From: Stutzerimonas zhaodongensis
GTDB taxonomy: Bacteria > Pseudomonadota > Gammaproteobacteria > Pseudomonadales > Pseudomonadaceae
Assembly (NCBI RefSeq): GCF_003696365.1
Contig: NZ_RFFM01000009.1
Span: forward strand, 34,917-98,916
Direction: 5' to 3'
Length of the DNA: 64,000 bases
Shown here: one piece after another, positions 44,542-53,232 of the stretch
How positions within the stretch are numbered: position 1 is the stretch's first letter
Layout: the number at the start of each line of letters is the position of its first letter
The notes under the pieces: model-generated
Seen by the model: the letters and a program-made list of their open reading frames with translations, nothing else
The model's database searches: none
Told to the model about the DNA's origin: nothing
Position numbers and translations under genes: made by a program

Positions 44542-45339
44542 ATGCACTACGAAATCCACGGCTGCCTGGACGCCGACGCACCAACGCTGGTGCTCAGCTC
44601 CGGTCTCGGCGGCGCCGGTGCGTTCTGGACACCACAATTATCGATCCTGGCGCAGGACTACCGGGTGCTGGTCTATGACCAACTAGGCACTAACAAAAGC
44701 CAAGCCTCGCTCCCTGAGGGTTACTCCATTAAATCCATGGCACTCGAGCTGCTGGACTTGCTGGACAGCCTAGACATTCACCACTGTCATTTCATCGGTC
44801 ATGCCCTAGGCGGGCTGGTCGGACTGCAAATGGCCCTGTTGCGACCGCAACTACTGCAGAGCCAGGTGCTGATCAATGCCTGGAGCAGCCCGAACCCGCA
44901 CAGCGCCCGCTGCTTCGCAGTCCGCAAGAGCCTGCTGCGAGACAGCGGTCCGGCAGCCTATGTACAGGCGCAGCCCTTGTTCCTTTACCCTCCGGATTGG
45001 ATCGCCGCCAACAGTGAACGATTAGCCAAGGACGATGAACATGCGCTGGCGCATTTCCCAGCCCCGATTACGGTGCTGCGCCGGATCGAAGCACTGCTTA
45101 ATTTCGATATCGAGGCCGAACTGGCAAGCATCCAGACGCCGACATTGTTGATCGCCAACCGCGACGACGTGCTGGTGCCTTGGAACCGCTCGCAGCACAT
45201 GGCAAACGTACTGCCCAACGCTCGCCTGGAACTGCTGAAATACGGCGGCCACGCCTCCAGCGTCAGCGACAGCGAACCCTTCAATCGAGTCCTGCTGGAC
45301 TATCTGGCTGAGCGATGCGGCCAGGTCGACGCAGCCTGA
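44542..45339 (+). CDS. rutD: Alpha/beta-hydrolase-fold protein RutD
   Basis: A 265-residue protein close to E. coli RutD. The nucleophile elbow reads GHALGG with Ala where hydrolases have Ser, as I recall it also does in E. coli, so classic serine hydrolysis is not expected. It speeds the breakdown of aminoacrylate or its product. GGAGG precedes the ATG at 44542; an upstream in-frame ATG overlaps the REP region. Confidence 0.94.
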   Translation: MHYEIHGCLDADAPTLVLSSGLGGAGAFWTPQLSILAQDYRVLVYDQLGTNKSQASLPEGYSIKSMALELLDLLDSLDIHHCHFIGHALGGLVGLQMALLRPQLLQSQVLINAWSSPNPHSARCFAVRKSLLRDSGPAAYVQAQPLFLYPPDWIAANSERLAKDDEHALAHFPAPITVLRRIEALLNFDIEAELASIQTPTLLIANRDDVLVPWNRSQHMANVLPNARLELLKYGGHASSVSDSEPFNRVLLDYLAERCGQVDAA

Positions 45340-45351
45340 GGAAACCTAACC

Positions 45352-45942
45352 ATGTCTATACCTATCGATCCTCAAGCGCTCGCCACGCTGTTCGCGGAAG
45401 GCCGTACGCATAGCGCCTGGCTGGACAAACCTGTGCCGGACGCCCTGATCGAACAGCTCTATGCACAGGTCAGCCTCGGCCCGACCGCCGTCAACAGCTG
45501 CCCGGGCCGCTTCGTCTTCGTGCGCACAACCGAGGGCAAGGCAAAGCTCGCGCCCTGCCTGTCCAAAGGCAACCTGGAAAAGACCATGAGCGCACCGGTC
45601 ACAGTCATCGTGGCTTACGACGAAGACTTCCCCGAAACCTTGCCGGAGCTGTTTCCCTTCGCCGACGCCCGTAGCTGGTACGCGGGACAACCGGCACTGA
45701 TCACCGAGAACGCGCTGCGCAACAGCTCGTTGCAGGCGGGGTACCTGATCCTCGCCGCCCGCGCGCTGGGGCTGGATACCGGGCCGATGTCAGGCTTTGA
45801 TGCCAAGGCGCTGGATGAGGCCTTTTTCGCCGGTACGACCTGGAATTCCAACCTCTTGATCAACCTCGGCTACGCAGACGCCAGCAAACTGCGCGACCGC
45901 CTGCCACGCCTGCCCTTCGACCGGGCGTGCATCCTTGCCTGA
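45352..45942 (+). CDS. rutE: Malonic semialdehyde reductase RutE (nitroreductase family)
   Basis: A 196-residue nitroreductase-fold protein ([50 protein letters not shown]). In the Rut pathway it reduces toxic malonic semialdehyde to 3-hydroxypropionate. It starts 12 bases after rutD. Confidence 0.94.
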   Translation: MSIPIDPQALATLFAEGRTHSAWLDKPVPDALIEQLYAQVSLGPTAVNSCPGRFVFVRTTEGKAKLAPCLSKGNLEKTMSAPVTVIVAYDEDFPETLPELFPFADARSWYAGQPALITENALRNSSLQAGYLILAARALGLDTGPMSGFDAKALDEAFFAGTTWNSNLLINLGYADASKLRDRLPRLPFDRACILA

Positions 45943-45955
45943 TGGAGAACCTACC

Positions 45956-46483
45956 ATGCAACTGGCTGAACTCGACCTTGCAACCAATATGACACCACCG
46001 GTGCCTAAGCAGGATTACCGCGACGCCATGGCTCGCCTGGCGGCCGCGGTCAACGTGATCACCACCGATGGCCCCTGCGGCCGTGCTGGCTTCACCGCGA
46101 CCGCGGTGTGCAGCGTGACCGATGACCCGCCGACGCTGCTGGTCTGCCTCAACCGTAGCGCCTCGGCCCACCCGGCCGTTATCGGCAACGGCAATCTGTG
46201 TATCAACACGCTGGCGAGCGATCAGCAGGTGCTGTCAAACCTGTTTGGCGGTAAGACGCCCATGGTGGAACGTTTCGGTGCGGCCAGCTGGTCGACTTGG
46301 GTCACCGGAGCGCCGGTGCTCGACGATGCCGTCGCCTCCTTTGACTGCCGTATCAGCCAAATTAGCAGTGTAGGTACACACGACATTCTCTACTGCGAGG
46401 TGTTGGCGCTTCGACATAGTGCCAGCGTCGACGGGCTGGTGTATTTCGATCGTCACTATCATGGGGTGAGCGCCGTGCTGTAG
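45956..46483 (+). CDS. rutF: FMN reductase RutF
   Basis: A 175-residue flavin reductase ([47 protein letters not shown]) that regenerates FMNH2 for RutA. GGAGA lies 9 bases before the ATG at 45956; an alternative in-frame ATG at 45935 would overlap rutE. It is the last gene of the cluster; no rutG permease follows. Confidence 0.94.
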   Translation: MQLAELDLATNMTPPVPKQDYRDAMARLAAAVNVITTDGPCGRAGFTATAVCSVTDDPPTLLVCLNRSASAHPAVIGNGNLCINTLASDQQVLSNLFGGKTPMVERFGAASWSTWVTGAPVLDDAVASFDCRISQISSVGTHDILYCEVLALRHSASVDGLVYFDRHYHGVSAVL

Positions 46484-46554
46484 ATCTCATTCACGGCTTG
46501 CTTACCGAGATTAGCTCCGATGCCAGGCCTGCCCCATTTCCTGACGTCGCAGGC

Positions 46555-46833
46555 CTATGCCCATGAGCGAGACGCATTCGGAGGGCAATCAGAAGTAAAA
46601 CCGCGCCGCCCGGCTGCTCTTCGGCAGCACGCGCTATCACCACAGCCCCGCGGGCGGCGAAACGGCGCCAGCCAGGCTGCGGTGCTCGGCCAGGGGTTGC
46701 GCAACACACCCTGCCATAGCATCAAGCACGCTAATAACACCAAGCTCAGCAGTGCCAGGCTGCGGTGGCCATGGCCTTGCTGGCCACGACTGGCCCAGCG
46801 CGACTGAGAGTTGTCATCGCATTTTCCCCGCAT
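46555..46833 (-). CDS. Possible small membrane protein
   Basis: A 92-codon frame downstream of the siderophore receptor has one clear hydrophobic span (SLALLSLVLLACLMLWQGVL) followed by an Arg/Cys-rich tail. Small membrane proteins often follow TonB-dependent receptors in pseudomonads. No strong ribosome site is seen and the tail looks non-coding, so this is a weak call. The remainder of 46484-46883 shows nothing else. Confidence 0.25.
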   Translation of the reverse strand: MRGKCDDNSQSRWASRGQQGHGHRSLALLSLVLLACLMLWQGVLRNPWPSTAAWLAPFRRPRGCGDSACCRRAAGRRGFTSDCPPNASRSWA

Positions 46834-46883
46834 GCAAAAAAGCGAAGAGTTGCCCCCTCGCCTTGCGCGGCCCAGATCAGGCA

Positions 46884-49085
46884 TTACCAGCGCAGCGATA
46901 CCGTTCCCAGGAGGGTGCGCTCGTCACCCCAGTAGCAGCGGCCCGCGTTGTTACAACCGGCTACGTACTCTTGGTCGAAGACGTTTTTGGCGTTCAGGTC
47001 AACCGACCAGTTCTTGTCGATCTCATAACCGATGGCCGCATCGACCAAAGTGACGTCACCAGTGTCGAGGGTGCCGTACAGCCTTTCGGCGGTATAGCCA
47101 AAGGTGCTGTCGAAGTGGCGCACACCACCCCCCAGACGCAAGCCACGCAAAGCGCCATCCAGGAAGCGATAGTTGGCCCAGACCGATGCCTGATTACGCG
47201 GCACGCCGGTCATCTGCCTATCTTCGAGCAACGACCCAGGTGCATCCTTAGTGATACGTGCATCGGTATAAGTGTAGGCTGCGGTGATATTCAGGTTGGC
47301 ATTGATATCACTGTTGACCTCCAGTTCGACTCCCTTGGAGCGGCTTTCACCGATCTGCCGGTAATCATTGACCGCTGACTCGAAGTAGACGTCATTCTCT
47401 TTGCGCAGATCGAACACCGCGGCGGTGAACATAGTGTTCCAGCCCTTCGGCTCATACTTCAGACCCACTTCATACTGCTCAGCTGTGATCGGATCCAGGG
47501 GGCCACTGGAGCTGCTGGTCTGCTGCACCGGAACGAACGAAGTTGAGTAGCTGACATAAGGCGACAGGCCATTGTCGAACTCATACATCACACCGGTCTG
47601 CCAGGTGAAATCGCGGTCGGTGTAGTCCAGATTGGATTCAACGTTGCTGACCGGGCTAGTGGCATCACGCTTGTTACGGTACTGACTATCGACCGAGTCG
47701 AAGCGACCACCGAGCAGCAAAATCCAGTTCTCATATTTGCTCTGTATCTGGCTGTATAGACCCGTCATCTGCTGGTCGAGCTGGGAATTCTGGATGGTGA
47801 ACGGTGTGGTCGGCTCTCTCGTCCAAACAGGATTGAACACGTCGATCGAAGGTACAGGGCCGGCGCTCCAGTCCTGATTGAAAGAAGTGCGGTCAAAGCT
47901 CGCGCCCAGCAACAGGGTGTACTGCACAGCACCGATGTCGAACTTGCCTTCGAGCTGGTTATCCAGCGAGTAGGTGATGGATTTGTTGTAGCGGTCGTAA
48001 GCAGTCATACCGACCGTAGTGCCGAAACCCGCATTGTTCAGGCTAGTCGGCCAGGTTTCATTACGCTGAATGCGCGACTGCATATAGCGCGAGTTCTGGC
48101 GGAACTGCCAATCGTCATTGAAGCGGTGGGTGAATTCGTAGCCGGCGGTCCAGACTTCACGCTCGAAGGTGTTCCAGTCCTCGTTGCCGAGAAAAGTGTC
48201 CGTGTCCAACTTGCCATTGGGGTTACTCAACAGCGTACCCGCCGCTGGCAGCCCCAGTTCGAGCTTGGTGCGGTCCTTCTGGTAGGTAGACAGCAGGGTC
48301 AGGGTGTTGAACTCGTCGAAGTTGAACGACAGCGACGGCGCGATATACAGGCGATCATCCTGCACGTGGTCGACCTGGGTGTCGGCGACACGACCCACCA
48401 TCACGACGCGACCGAGAATATTGCTGGATTCATTGATCGGCCCACCCACGTCCACGTTGAGCTGGCGGCGGTCGTTGGAGCCATAGCTGAGTTGCACTTC
48501 GCCCTGGGATACCTCGGTCGGGCGCTTGCTGACTAGGTTCACCAGGCCACCCGGTGCGTTCTCGCCATAGAGAATCGACGTCGGGCCACGGAACACTTCT
48601 ACCCGCTCCAGGCCATAGGGCTCGCTGGTGGTGTCGTAGCGGTTACCCTGCACGCGCAGGCCGTCGCGCAGCAGGCCGTAGCCGTAGTCTGTGGCATTGA
48701 AGCCACGAATAAAGAACAGGTCACCGGCCAGGCCATCACCGGCGGCGAAGGGTGGTGCAAAGATGCCCGGCACATAGCCGAGCACATCGGTCAGGGACTG
48801 CGACTTCTGGTCTTCGATACGTTTACGGGTGACCACGGAGACCGAACGCGGCGTCTCGGACAGCGGCGTACTGGTTTTGCTGGCAGTCAGGCTCTTGGCT
48901 GCCTTGTAGCCAAAATCAGGCCCCTGCGGCTGATCCTGCACACCGATGACGGTTTGCTCTGGCAATGCCAACGGGTCTACCGCAACGGACTCCTGAGCTA
49001 ACGCCGCGCCCTGACAGATAGCAGCGACAGCTACGGCCAGCCATTTCAGCTGAAAACGTTCAGCACCTTGGACTGCCTTTGACAT
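46884..49085 (-). CDS. TonB-dependent siderophore receptor (FhuA/ferrichrome class)
   Basis: A 733-residue outer-membrane receptor: signal peptide to about residue 30, a TonB-box-like EQTVIGV, plug domain (SVVTRKRIEDQKSQSLTDVLGYVPGI; RVEVFRGPTSILYGENAPGGLVNLVSKRP) and a 22-strand barrel ending in the aromatic GTVSLRW. The plug wording is that of siderophore receptors such as FhuA or FoxA; the ligand cannot be read. A Cys pair near the end (AGCNNAGRCYWGDERTLLG) is typical. A Fur box lies upstream. No sigma/anti-sigma signalling extension is present. Confidence 0.93.
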   Translation of the reverse strand: MSKAVQGAERFQLKWLAVAVAAICQGAALAQESVAVDPLALPEQTVIGVQDQPQGPDFGYKAAKSLTASKTSTPLSETPRSVSVVTRKRIEDQKSQSLTDVLGYVPGIFAPPFAAGDGLAGDLFFIRGFNATDYGYGLLRDGLRVQGNRYDTTSEPYGLERVEVFRGPTSILYGENAPGGLVNLVSKRPTEVSQGEVQLSYGSNDRRQLNVDVGGPINESSNILGRVVMVGRVADTQVDHVQDDRLYIAPSLSFNFDEFNTLTLLSTYQKDRTKLELGLPAAGTLLSNPNGKLDTDTFLGNEDWNTFEREVWTAGYEFTHRFNDDWQFRQNSRYMQSRIQRNETWPTSLNNAGFGTTVGMTAYDRYNKSITYSLDNQLEGKFDIGAVQYTLLLGASFDRTSFNQDWSAGPVPSIDVFNPVWTREPTTPFTIQNSQLDQQMTGLYSQIQSKYENWILLLGGRFDSVDSQYRNKRDATSPVSNVESNLDYTDRDFTWQTGVMYEFDNGLSPYVSYSTSFVPVQQTSSSSGPLDPITAEQYEVGLKYEPKGWNTMFTAAVFDLRKENDVYFESAVNDYRQIGESRSKGVELEVNSDINANLNITAAYTYTDARITKDAPGSLLEDRQMTGVPRNQASVWANYRFLDGALRGLRLGGGVRHFDSTFGYTAERLYGTLDTGDVTLVDAAIGYEIDKNWSVDLNAKNVFDQEYVAGCNNAGRCYWGDERTLLGTVSLRW

Positions 49086-49175
49086 CTGTATTCTCCCCGT
49101 GGGCCCTATAGGCCAGCCAATCCGCTGGCACGCAAAAAATCGCTTGCTAGCCTAACTAATCCAAAGATGAAAGAA

Positions 49176-49194
49176 AATCATAATCGTTATCATT
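49176..49194 (-). promoter_or_regulatory. Fur box of the siderophore receptor
   Basis: AATCATAATCGTTATCATT matches the 19-base Fur consensus in most positions on both strands. It lies about 90 bases upstream of the receptor ATG, so iron-repressed expression is expected. Confidence 0.8.
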
Positions 49195-49333
49195 CGGTAA
49201 TCGATTGCATCCCCTCGCCGCTCTCAACGAACATCGCCACGCCTTCAGCGGCCGCGCGCCCGGCTCCAGCACTGCGGCGCTCAGGTCGGCTGCGAAGATG
49301 TCGGCCCCCTGGGCAGCCTGGCGCCGTCTTCCC

Positions 49334-49385
49334 TGTCGCAGAGACGCGACAGTTGTCGCAGCCGTGCGGCGGTTCGGTTGCGACA
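49334..49385 (+). promoter_or_regulatory. Paired inverted repeats: likely enhancer sites of the sigma-54 activator
   Basis: TGTCGC-AGAGAC-GCGACA (49334-49351) is a perfect dyad; a second pair, TGTCGCA (49354-49360) and TGCGACA (49379-49385), repeats the arms. They lie 76-127 bases upstream of the sigma-54 promoter, the usual place for enhancer binding. The Fis-type regulator encoded at 53233-55158 is the obvious candidate. Confidence 0.6.
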
Positions 49386-49460
49386 GAGCGCTTTTACTTT
49401 GGAGGCATCTGGACGCTCTAAGCCCCGCCGCATCTGGCTTTCCGGCCACATTTGGATGAC

Positions 49461-49475
49461 TGGCACAGCGGTTGC
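49461..49475 (+). promoter_or_regulatory. Sigma-54 promoter of the alcohol dehydrogenase operon
   Basis: TGGCAC-AGCGG-TTGC is a perfect -24/-12 element, 59 bases before the ATG at 49534. It requires an AAA+ activator, and one is encoded at the end of the same cluster. Confidence 0.88.
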
Positions 49476-49533
49476 TCTCTCTGGAAGACCTGCCCCACGG
49501 GGCGGCCAGACCAATAACAAGAGAGAGCCTGCG

Positions 49534-51690
49534 ATGAATCAATTCGATCCCTATTCGGGCCGACGGCCCACCGCCCTGCTTGGCGCCAGCCTTGCCGCCC
49601 TGCTGTCCCTGCCGCTGCACGCCGCCGACGTTGACGGCAAGCGCATCGCCAATGCCGACGCCGAACCCGGCAACTGGATGAGCCACGGTCGTGACTACGG
49701 CGAGCAGCGCTACAGCCCGCTGAAGAAGATCACCGACGACAACGTCGACGAGCTTGGCCTCGCCTGGAGCTACAAGCTCGACATCGACCGCGGCGTGGAA
49801 GCCACACCCATCGTGGTCGATGGGGTGATGTACACCACCGGCCCCTTCTCCATCGTCTATGCGCTGGATGCACGCACCGGCAAGGAGATCTGGAAGTACG
49901 ACCCCAAATCCGACCGCTCCCGCGCAGGTGAAGCCTGCTGCGATGCGATTAACCGCGGGGTCGCCGTGTGGAAAGGCAAGGTCTATGTCGGCGTGCTCGA
50001 CGGCCGACTGGAAGCCATCGATGCCAAGACCGGCGAGCGTGTCTGGTCGGTCGACACCCGCTACGACAGGGAGCGCAGCTACTCCATCACCGGCGCGCCA
50101 CGAGTGGTCAATGGCAAGGTGGTGATCGGCAACGGCGGCGCCGAGTTCGGCGTGCGCGGCTACGTCACCGCCTACGACGCCGAAACCGGTGATCAGGCCT
50201 GGCGCTTCTTTACCGTGCCCGGTGATCCGGACAAGCCCGCCGAAGGCAAGGGCATGGAAATCGCCAAGAAGACCTGGCACGGTCGCGCCTTTGTCGAACA
50301 GGGCGGCGGCGGTACGGCCTGGGATTCCTTTGCTTACGACCCGGATCTGAACCTTCTGTATATCGGCGTCGGCAACGGCTCGCTGTGGGACCCGATCTGG
50401 CGCAGCGAGGGCAAGGGCGACAACCTCTTCCTCTCCTCCATCGTCGCGGTCAACGCCGACACTGGCGAATACGTCTGGCACTACCAGACAACCCCGGGCG
50501 ACGCCTGGGACTACACCGCTACCCAGCACATGATCCTGGCTGACCTTGAGATCAAGGGAGAACAGCGCAAGGTACTGATGCAGGCGCCAAAAAACGGCTT
50601 TTTCTATGTCATCGACCGCGCCACCGGTGAGCTCCTCTCAGCCGAGAACATCGTGCCTATCAACTGGGCCAAGGGCGTGGATCTGAAGACCGGCCGCCCT
50701 ATCGTCGACGACGAAGCCGCCGCATATTGGAAAGGTGAGAAAAAGGCCAAGCTGGTTCAGCCGGGCTTCTGGGGTGCACACGACTGGCACCCCATGTCCT
50801 ACAGCCCGGACACGGGACTGGTCTACATCCCGGCACACATCATGTCCGCCTGGTATGAGCACGTGCCGGATGCGCCGGCACGCAACAAGTTCAAGAGCAT
50901 GTACCAGCTGGGCCTGAAGACCGGGATGATGCCGGAGGACCCGGAAGGCCTCGGCAAGTACGCCGACACCTGGTCCGGCAAGCTGATTGCCTGGGATCCG
51001 GTCAAGCAGCAACAAGCCTGGGAAGTGCCCTACGTCACCATCTTCAACGGTGGCACCCTGAGCACCGCTGGGAACCTCGTGTTCGAAGGCAGCGCCGACG
51101 GCCGTGTCATCGCCTATGCCGCCGACACCGGCAAGAAGCTCTGGGAGCAGCCTGCTGCCAGCGGCGTCATGGCTGCCCCCATCACCTACAGCGTGGACGG
51201 CGAGCAGTACGTGACCTTCATGGCCGGCTGGGGCGGTGCCTTCTCCACCTTCGCTGGCGCCCTGTCGCTACGCGCCGGTGTGCAGCCCTATGCACAGGTG
51301 CTGACCTACAAGCTCGGCGGTACTGCCGAACTGCAGGAACCCGCGCCGCGTGAGGATGCGCCCACGCCACCGCCTTTGACCGCCGACGCGGCTACGGTCG
51401 AGGCCGGCGCCAAGCTCTATGACGGCTACTGCTCGCAGTGCCACGGCATCCACGCCGTCAGCGGCGGCGTGCTGCCGGACCTGCGCATGCTCTCGCCGGA
51501 AACGCACAAGCAGTTCCTCGGCATTCTCCACGGCGCGCGCATCCCAGACGGCATGCCCTCCTTTGGCGAGGCGTTCGATCAGGAGCAGATGGAGCAGATC
51601 CACCAGTACCTCATCAAGCGTGCCCACGACCGCATCGAGCACGGCCCGGACGACCTGCCGCAGCCCACCCAGAAAACGGCCAGCAACTGA
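49534..51690 (+). CDS. PQQ-dependent quinohaemoprotein alcohol dehydrogenase (type II)
   Basis: A 718-residue periplasmic enzyme: signal peptide cut near LHA-ADVDG (30/31), an eight-bladed PQQ propeller with repeated W-motifs, the vicinal Cys135-Cys136 disulphide that sits over PQQ (GEACCDA), and a C-terminal cytochrome c domain with CSQCH (633-637). Domain fusion makes it a soluble type II quinohaemoprotein that oxidises primary alcohols and passes electrons to a blue-copper or cytochrome partner. It pairs with the aldehyde dehydrogenase 16 bases downstream. No PQQ synthesis gene is in the window. Confidence 0.94.
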   Translation: MNQFDPYSGRRPTALLGASLAALLSLPLHAADVDGKRIANADAEPGNWMSHGRDYGEQRYSPLKKITDDNVDELGLAWSYKLDIDRGVEATPIVVDGVMYTTGPFSIVYALDARTGKEIWKYDPKSDRSRAGEACCDAINRGVAVWKGKVYVGVLDGRLEAIDAKTGERVWSVDTRYDRERSYSITGAPRVVNGKVVIGNGGAEFGVRGYVTAYDAETGDQAWRFFTVPGDPDKPAEGKGMEIAKKTWHGRAFVEQGGGGTAWDSFAYDPDLNLLYIGVGNGSLWDPIWRSEGKGDNLFLSSIVAVNADTGEYVWHYQTTPGDAWDYTATQHMILADLEIKGEQRKVLMQAPKNGFFYVIDRATGELLSAENIVPINWAKGVDLKTGRPIVDDEAAAYWKGEKKAKLVQPGFWGAHDWHPMSYSPDTGLVYIPAHIMSAWYEHVPDAPARNKFKSMYQLGLKTGMMPEDPEGLGKYADTWSGKLIAWDPVKQQQAWEVPYVTIFNGGTLSTAGNLVFEGSADGRVIAYAADTGKKLWEQPAASGVMAAPITYSVDGEQYVTFMAGWGGAFSTFAGALSLRAGVQPYAQVLTYKLGGTAELQEPAPREDAPTPPPLTADAATVEAGAKLYDGYCSQCHGIHAVSGGVLPDLRMLSPETHKQFLGILHGARIPDGMPSFGEAFDQEQMEQIHQYLIKRAHDRIEHGPDDLPQPTQKTASN

Positions 51691-51706
51691 CCCTGAGGAG
51701 ACCGAC

Positions 51707-53143
51707 ATGACTGATCCAATCACCTACCAGAACTACATCGACGGCGCCTTCGTTGCCTGCGACAACCACATCGAGGTGCGCAATCCGGCCACCGGTGCGG
51801 TGCTTTCACGCGTGCCCGAATCCGACGCCGCCACCGCCGAACGCGCCATTGCCGCCGCCCGCGCCGCGCAGAAGGGCTGGAGCCAGAAGCCCGCCATCGA
51901 GCGCGCCGGCCACCTACGCGCCATCGCCAGCAATATCCGCCAGAACGCCGAGCGTCTGGCCCGCGTAATCACCGAGGAAGGCGGCAAAATCCAGAGCCTG
52001 GCGCTGGTGGAAGTCAACTTCACCGCCGACTACCTCGACTACATGGCCGAGTGGGCGCGGCGTATTGAGGGCGAGATCATTACCAGCGACCGTCCGGGCG
52101 AGAACATCTTCCTGTTCCGCAAGCCGCTGGGCGTGGTGGCCGGCATCCTGCCGTGGAACTTCCCGTTCTTCCTAATCGCTCGCAAGATGGCGCCAGCGTT
52201 GGTGACGGGAAACACCATCGTGATCAAGCCCAGCGAGGAGACGCCGAACAACTGCTTCGAATTTGCCAAGCTCGTGGCCGAGACCGACCTGCCCAAGGGC
52301 GTGTTCAACGTGGTCTGCGGCAGCGGTGCCGGCGTCGGCAGCGCGCTGAGCACCAGTGACAAGATCGACATGATCAGCTTTACCGGCAGCGTCGGCACCG
52401 GCTCACGGATCATGGCCGCCGCCGCGCCCAACGTCACCAAGCTCAACCTGGAGCTCGGCGGCAAGGCCCCAGCGATCGTGATGAACGATGCAGACCTGGA
52501 CCTTGCGGTTACCGCCATTCGCGCTTCGCGGATCATCAACACTGGGCAGGTCTGCAACTGCGCCGAGCGGGTCTACGTGCAGCGAGGCGTGGCCGAGCAG
52601 TTCATCGAGCGCATGGCCGTCGCCCTGGCCGAGACGCGCTATGGCGATCCCATCGCCCAGGCGGACGTTGAAATGGGCCCGCTGATCAACGAGGCCGGGC
52701 TGCGCAAGGTCGAGCAGATGGTACGCACCGCCCAGAACCAAGGCGCGCAGCTCGTCACTGGCGGCGCCGTGGCGGACCTGGGCAAGGGCTTCCACTACCA
52801 GCCGACGCTGCTCGCCAATTGCTCGCATGACATGGAGATCATGCGCAAGGAAGTCTTCGGCCCGGTGCTGCCTGTGCAGATTATCGACGACCTGGACGAA
52901 GCCATCGCCTTGGCCAACGACTGTGAGTACGGCCTCACGTCCTCGATTTACACCCGCGATCTGTCCACCGCGATGAAGGCGGCCGCTGGCCTGGACTTCG
53001 GCGAGACCTACATCAACCGCGAGAACTTCGAGGCGATGCAAGGCTTCCACGCCGGGGTGCGCAAGTCAGGCATCGGTGGTGCGGACGGCAAGCATGGCCT
53101 GTACGAGTACACCCACACCCATGCGGTGTATCTGCAGAGCTAA
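51707..53143 (+). CDS. aldA: NAD-dependent aldehyde dehydrogenase (AldA-like)
   Basis: A 478-residue aldehyde dehydrogenase, very close to E. coli AldA (lactaldehyde dehydrogenase): FTADYLDYMAEWARRIEGEIITSDRPGENI, ILPWNFPFFLIARK, LELGGKAPAIVM with catalytic Glu, and NTGQVCNCAERVYV with catalytic Cys. It oxidises the aldehyde made by the alcohol dehydrogenase. GAGGAG precedes the ATG at 51707. A hairpin terminator follows. Confidence 0.93.
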   Translation: MTDPITYQNYIDGAFVACDNHIEVRNPATGAVLSRVPESDAATAERAIAAARAAQKGWSQKPAIERAGHLRAIASNIRQNAERLARVITEEGGKIQSLALVEVNFTADYLDYMAEWARRIEGEIITSDRPGENIFLFRKPLGVVAGILPWNFPFFLIARKMAPALVTGNTIVIKPSEETPNNCFEFAKLVAETDLPKGVFNVVCGSGAGVGSALSTSDKIDMISFTGSVGTGSRIMAAAAPNVTKLNLELGGKAPAIVMNDADLDLAVTAIRASRIINTGQVCNCAERVYVQRGVAEQFIERMAVALAETRYGDPIAQADVEMGPLINEAGLRKVEQMVRTAQNQGAQLVTGGAVADLGKGFHYQPTLLANCSHDMEIMRKEVFGPVLPVQIIDDLDEAIALANDCEYGLTSSIYTRDLSTAMKAAAGLDFGETYINRENFEAMQGFHAGVRKSGIGGADGKHGLYEYTHTHAVYLQS

Positions 53144-53162
53144 GTGACTTGAGGTGACCCAG

Positions 53163-53186
53163 AACCCCGCCCTGGCGGGGTTCTTG
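53163..53186 (+). terminator. Rho-independent terminator after aldA
   Basis: AACCCCGCC and GGCGGGGTT pair perfectly around a CT(G) loop, followed by CTTGTT. It lies 19 bases after the aldA stop. Confidence 0.85.
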
Positions 53187-53232
53187 TTATGGGGCCGAGC
53201 GAACGTCTGGTTTGAAGAAAGCCTGCCAGACA

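Noticed and set aside
49156..50529. A 457-codon minus-strand frame
   Set aside because: It is antisense to the alcohol dehydrogenase and covers its promoter; composition is typical of a shadow frame.
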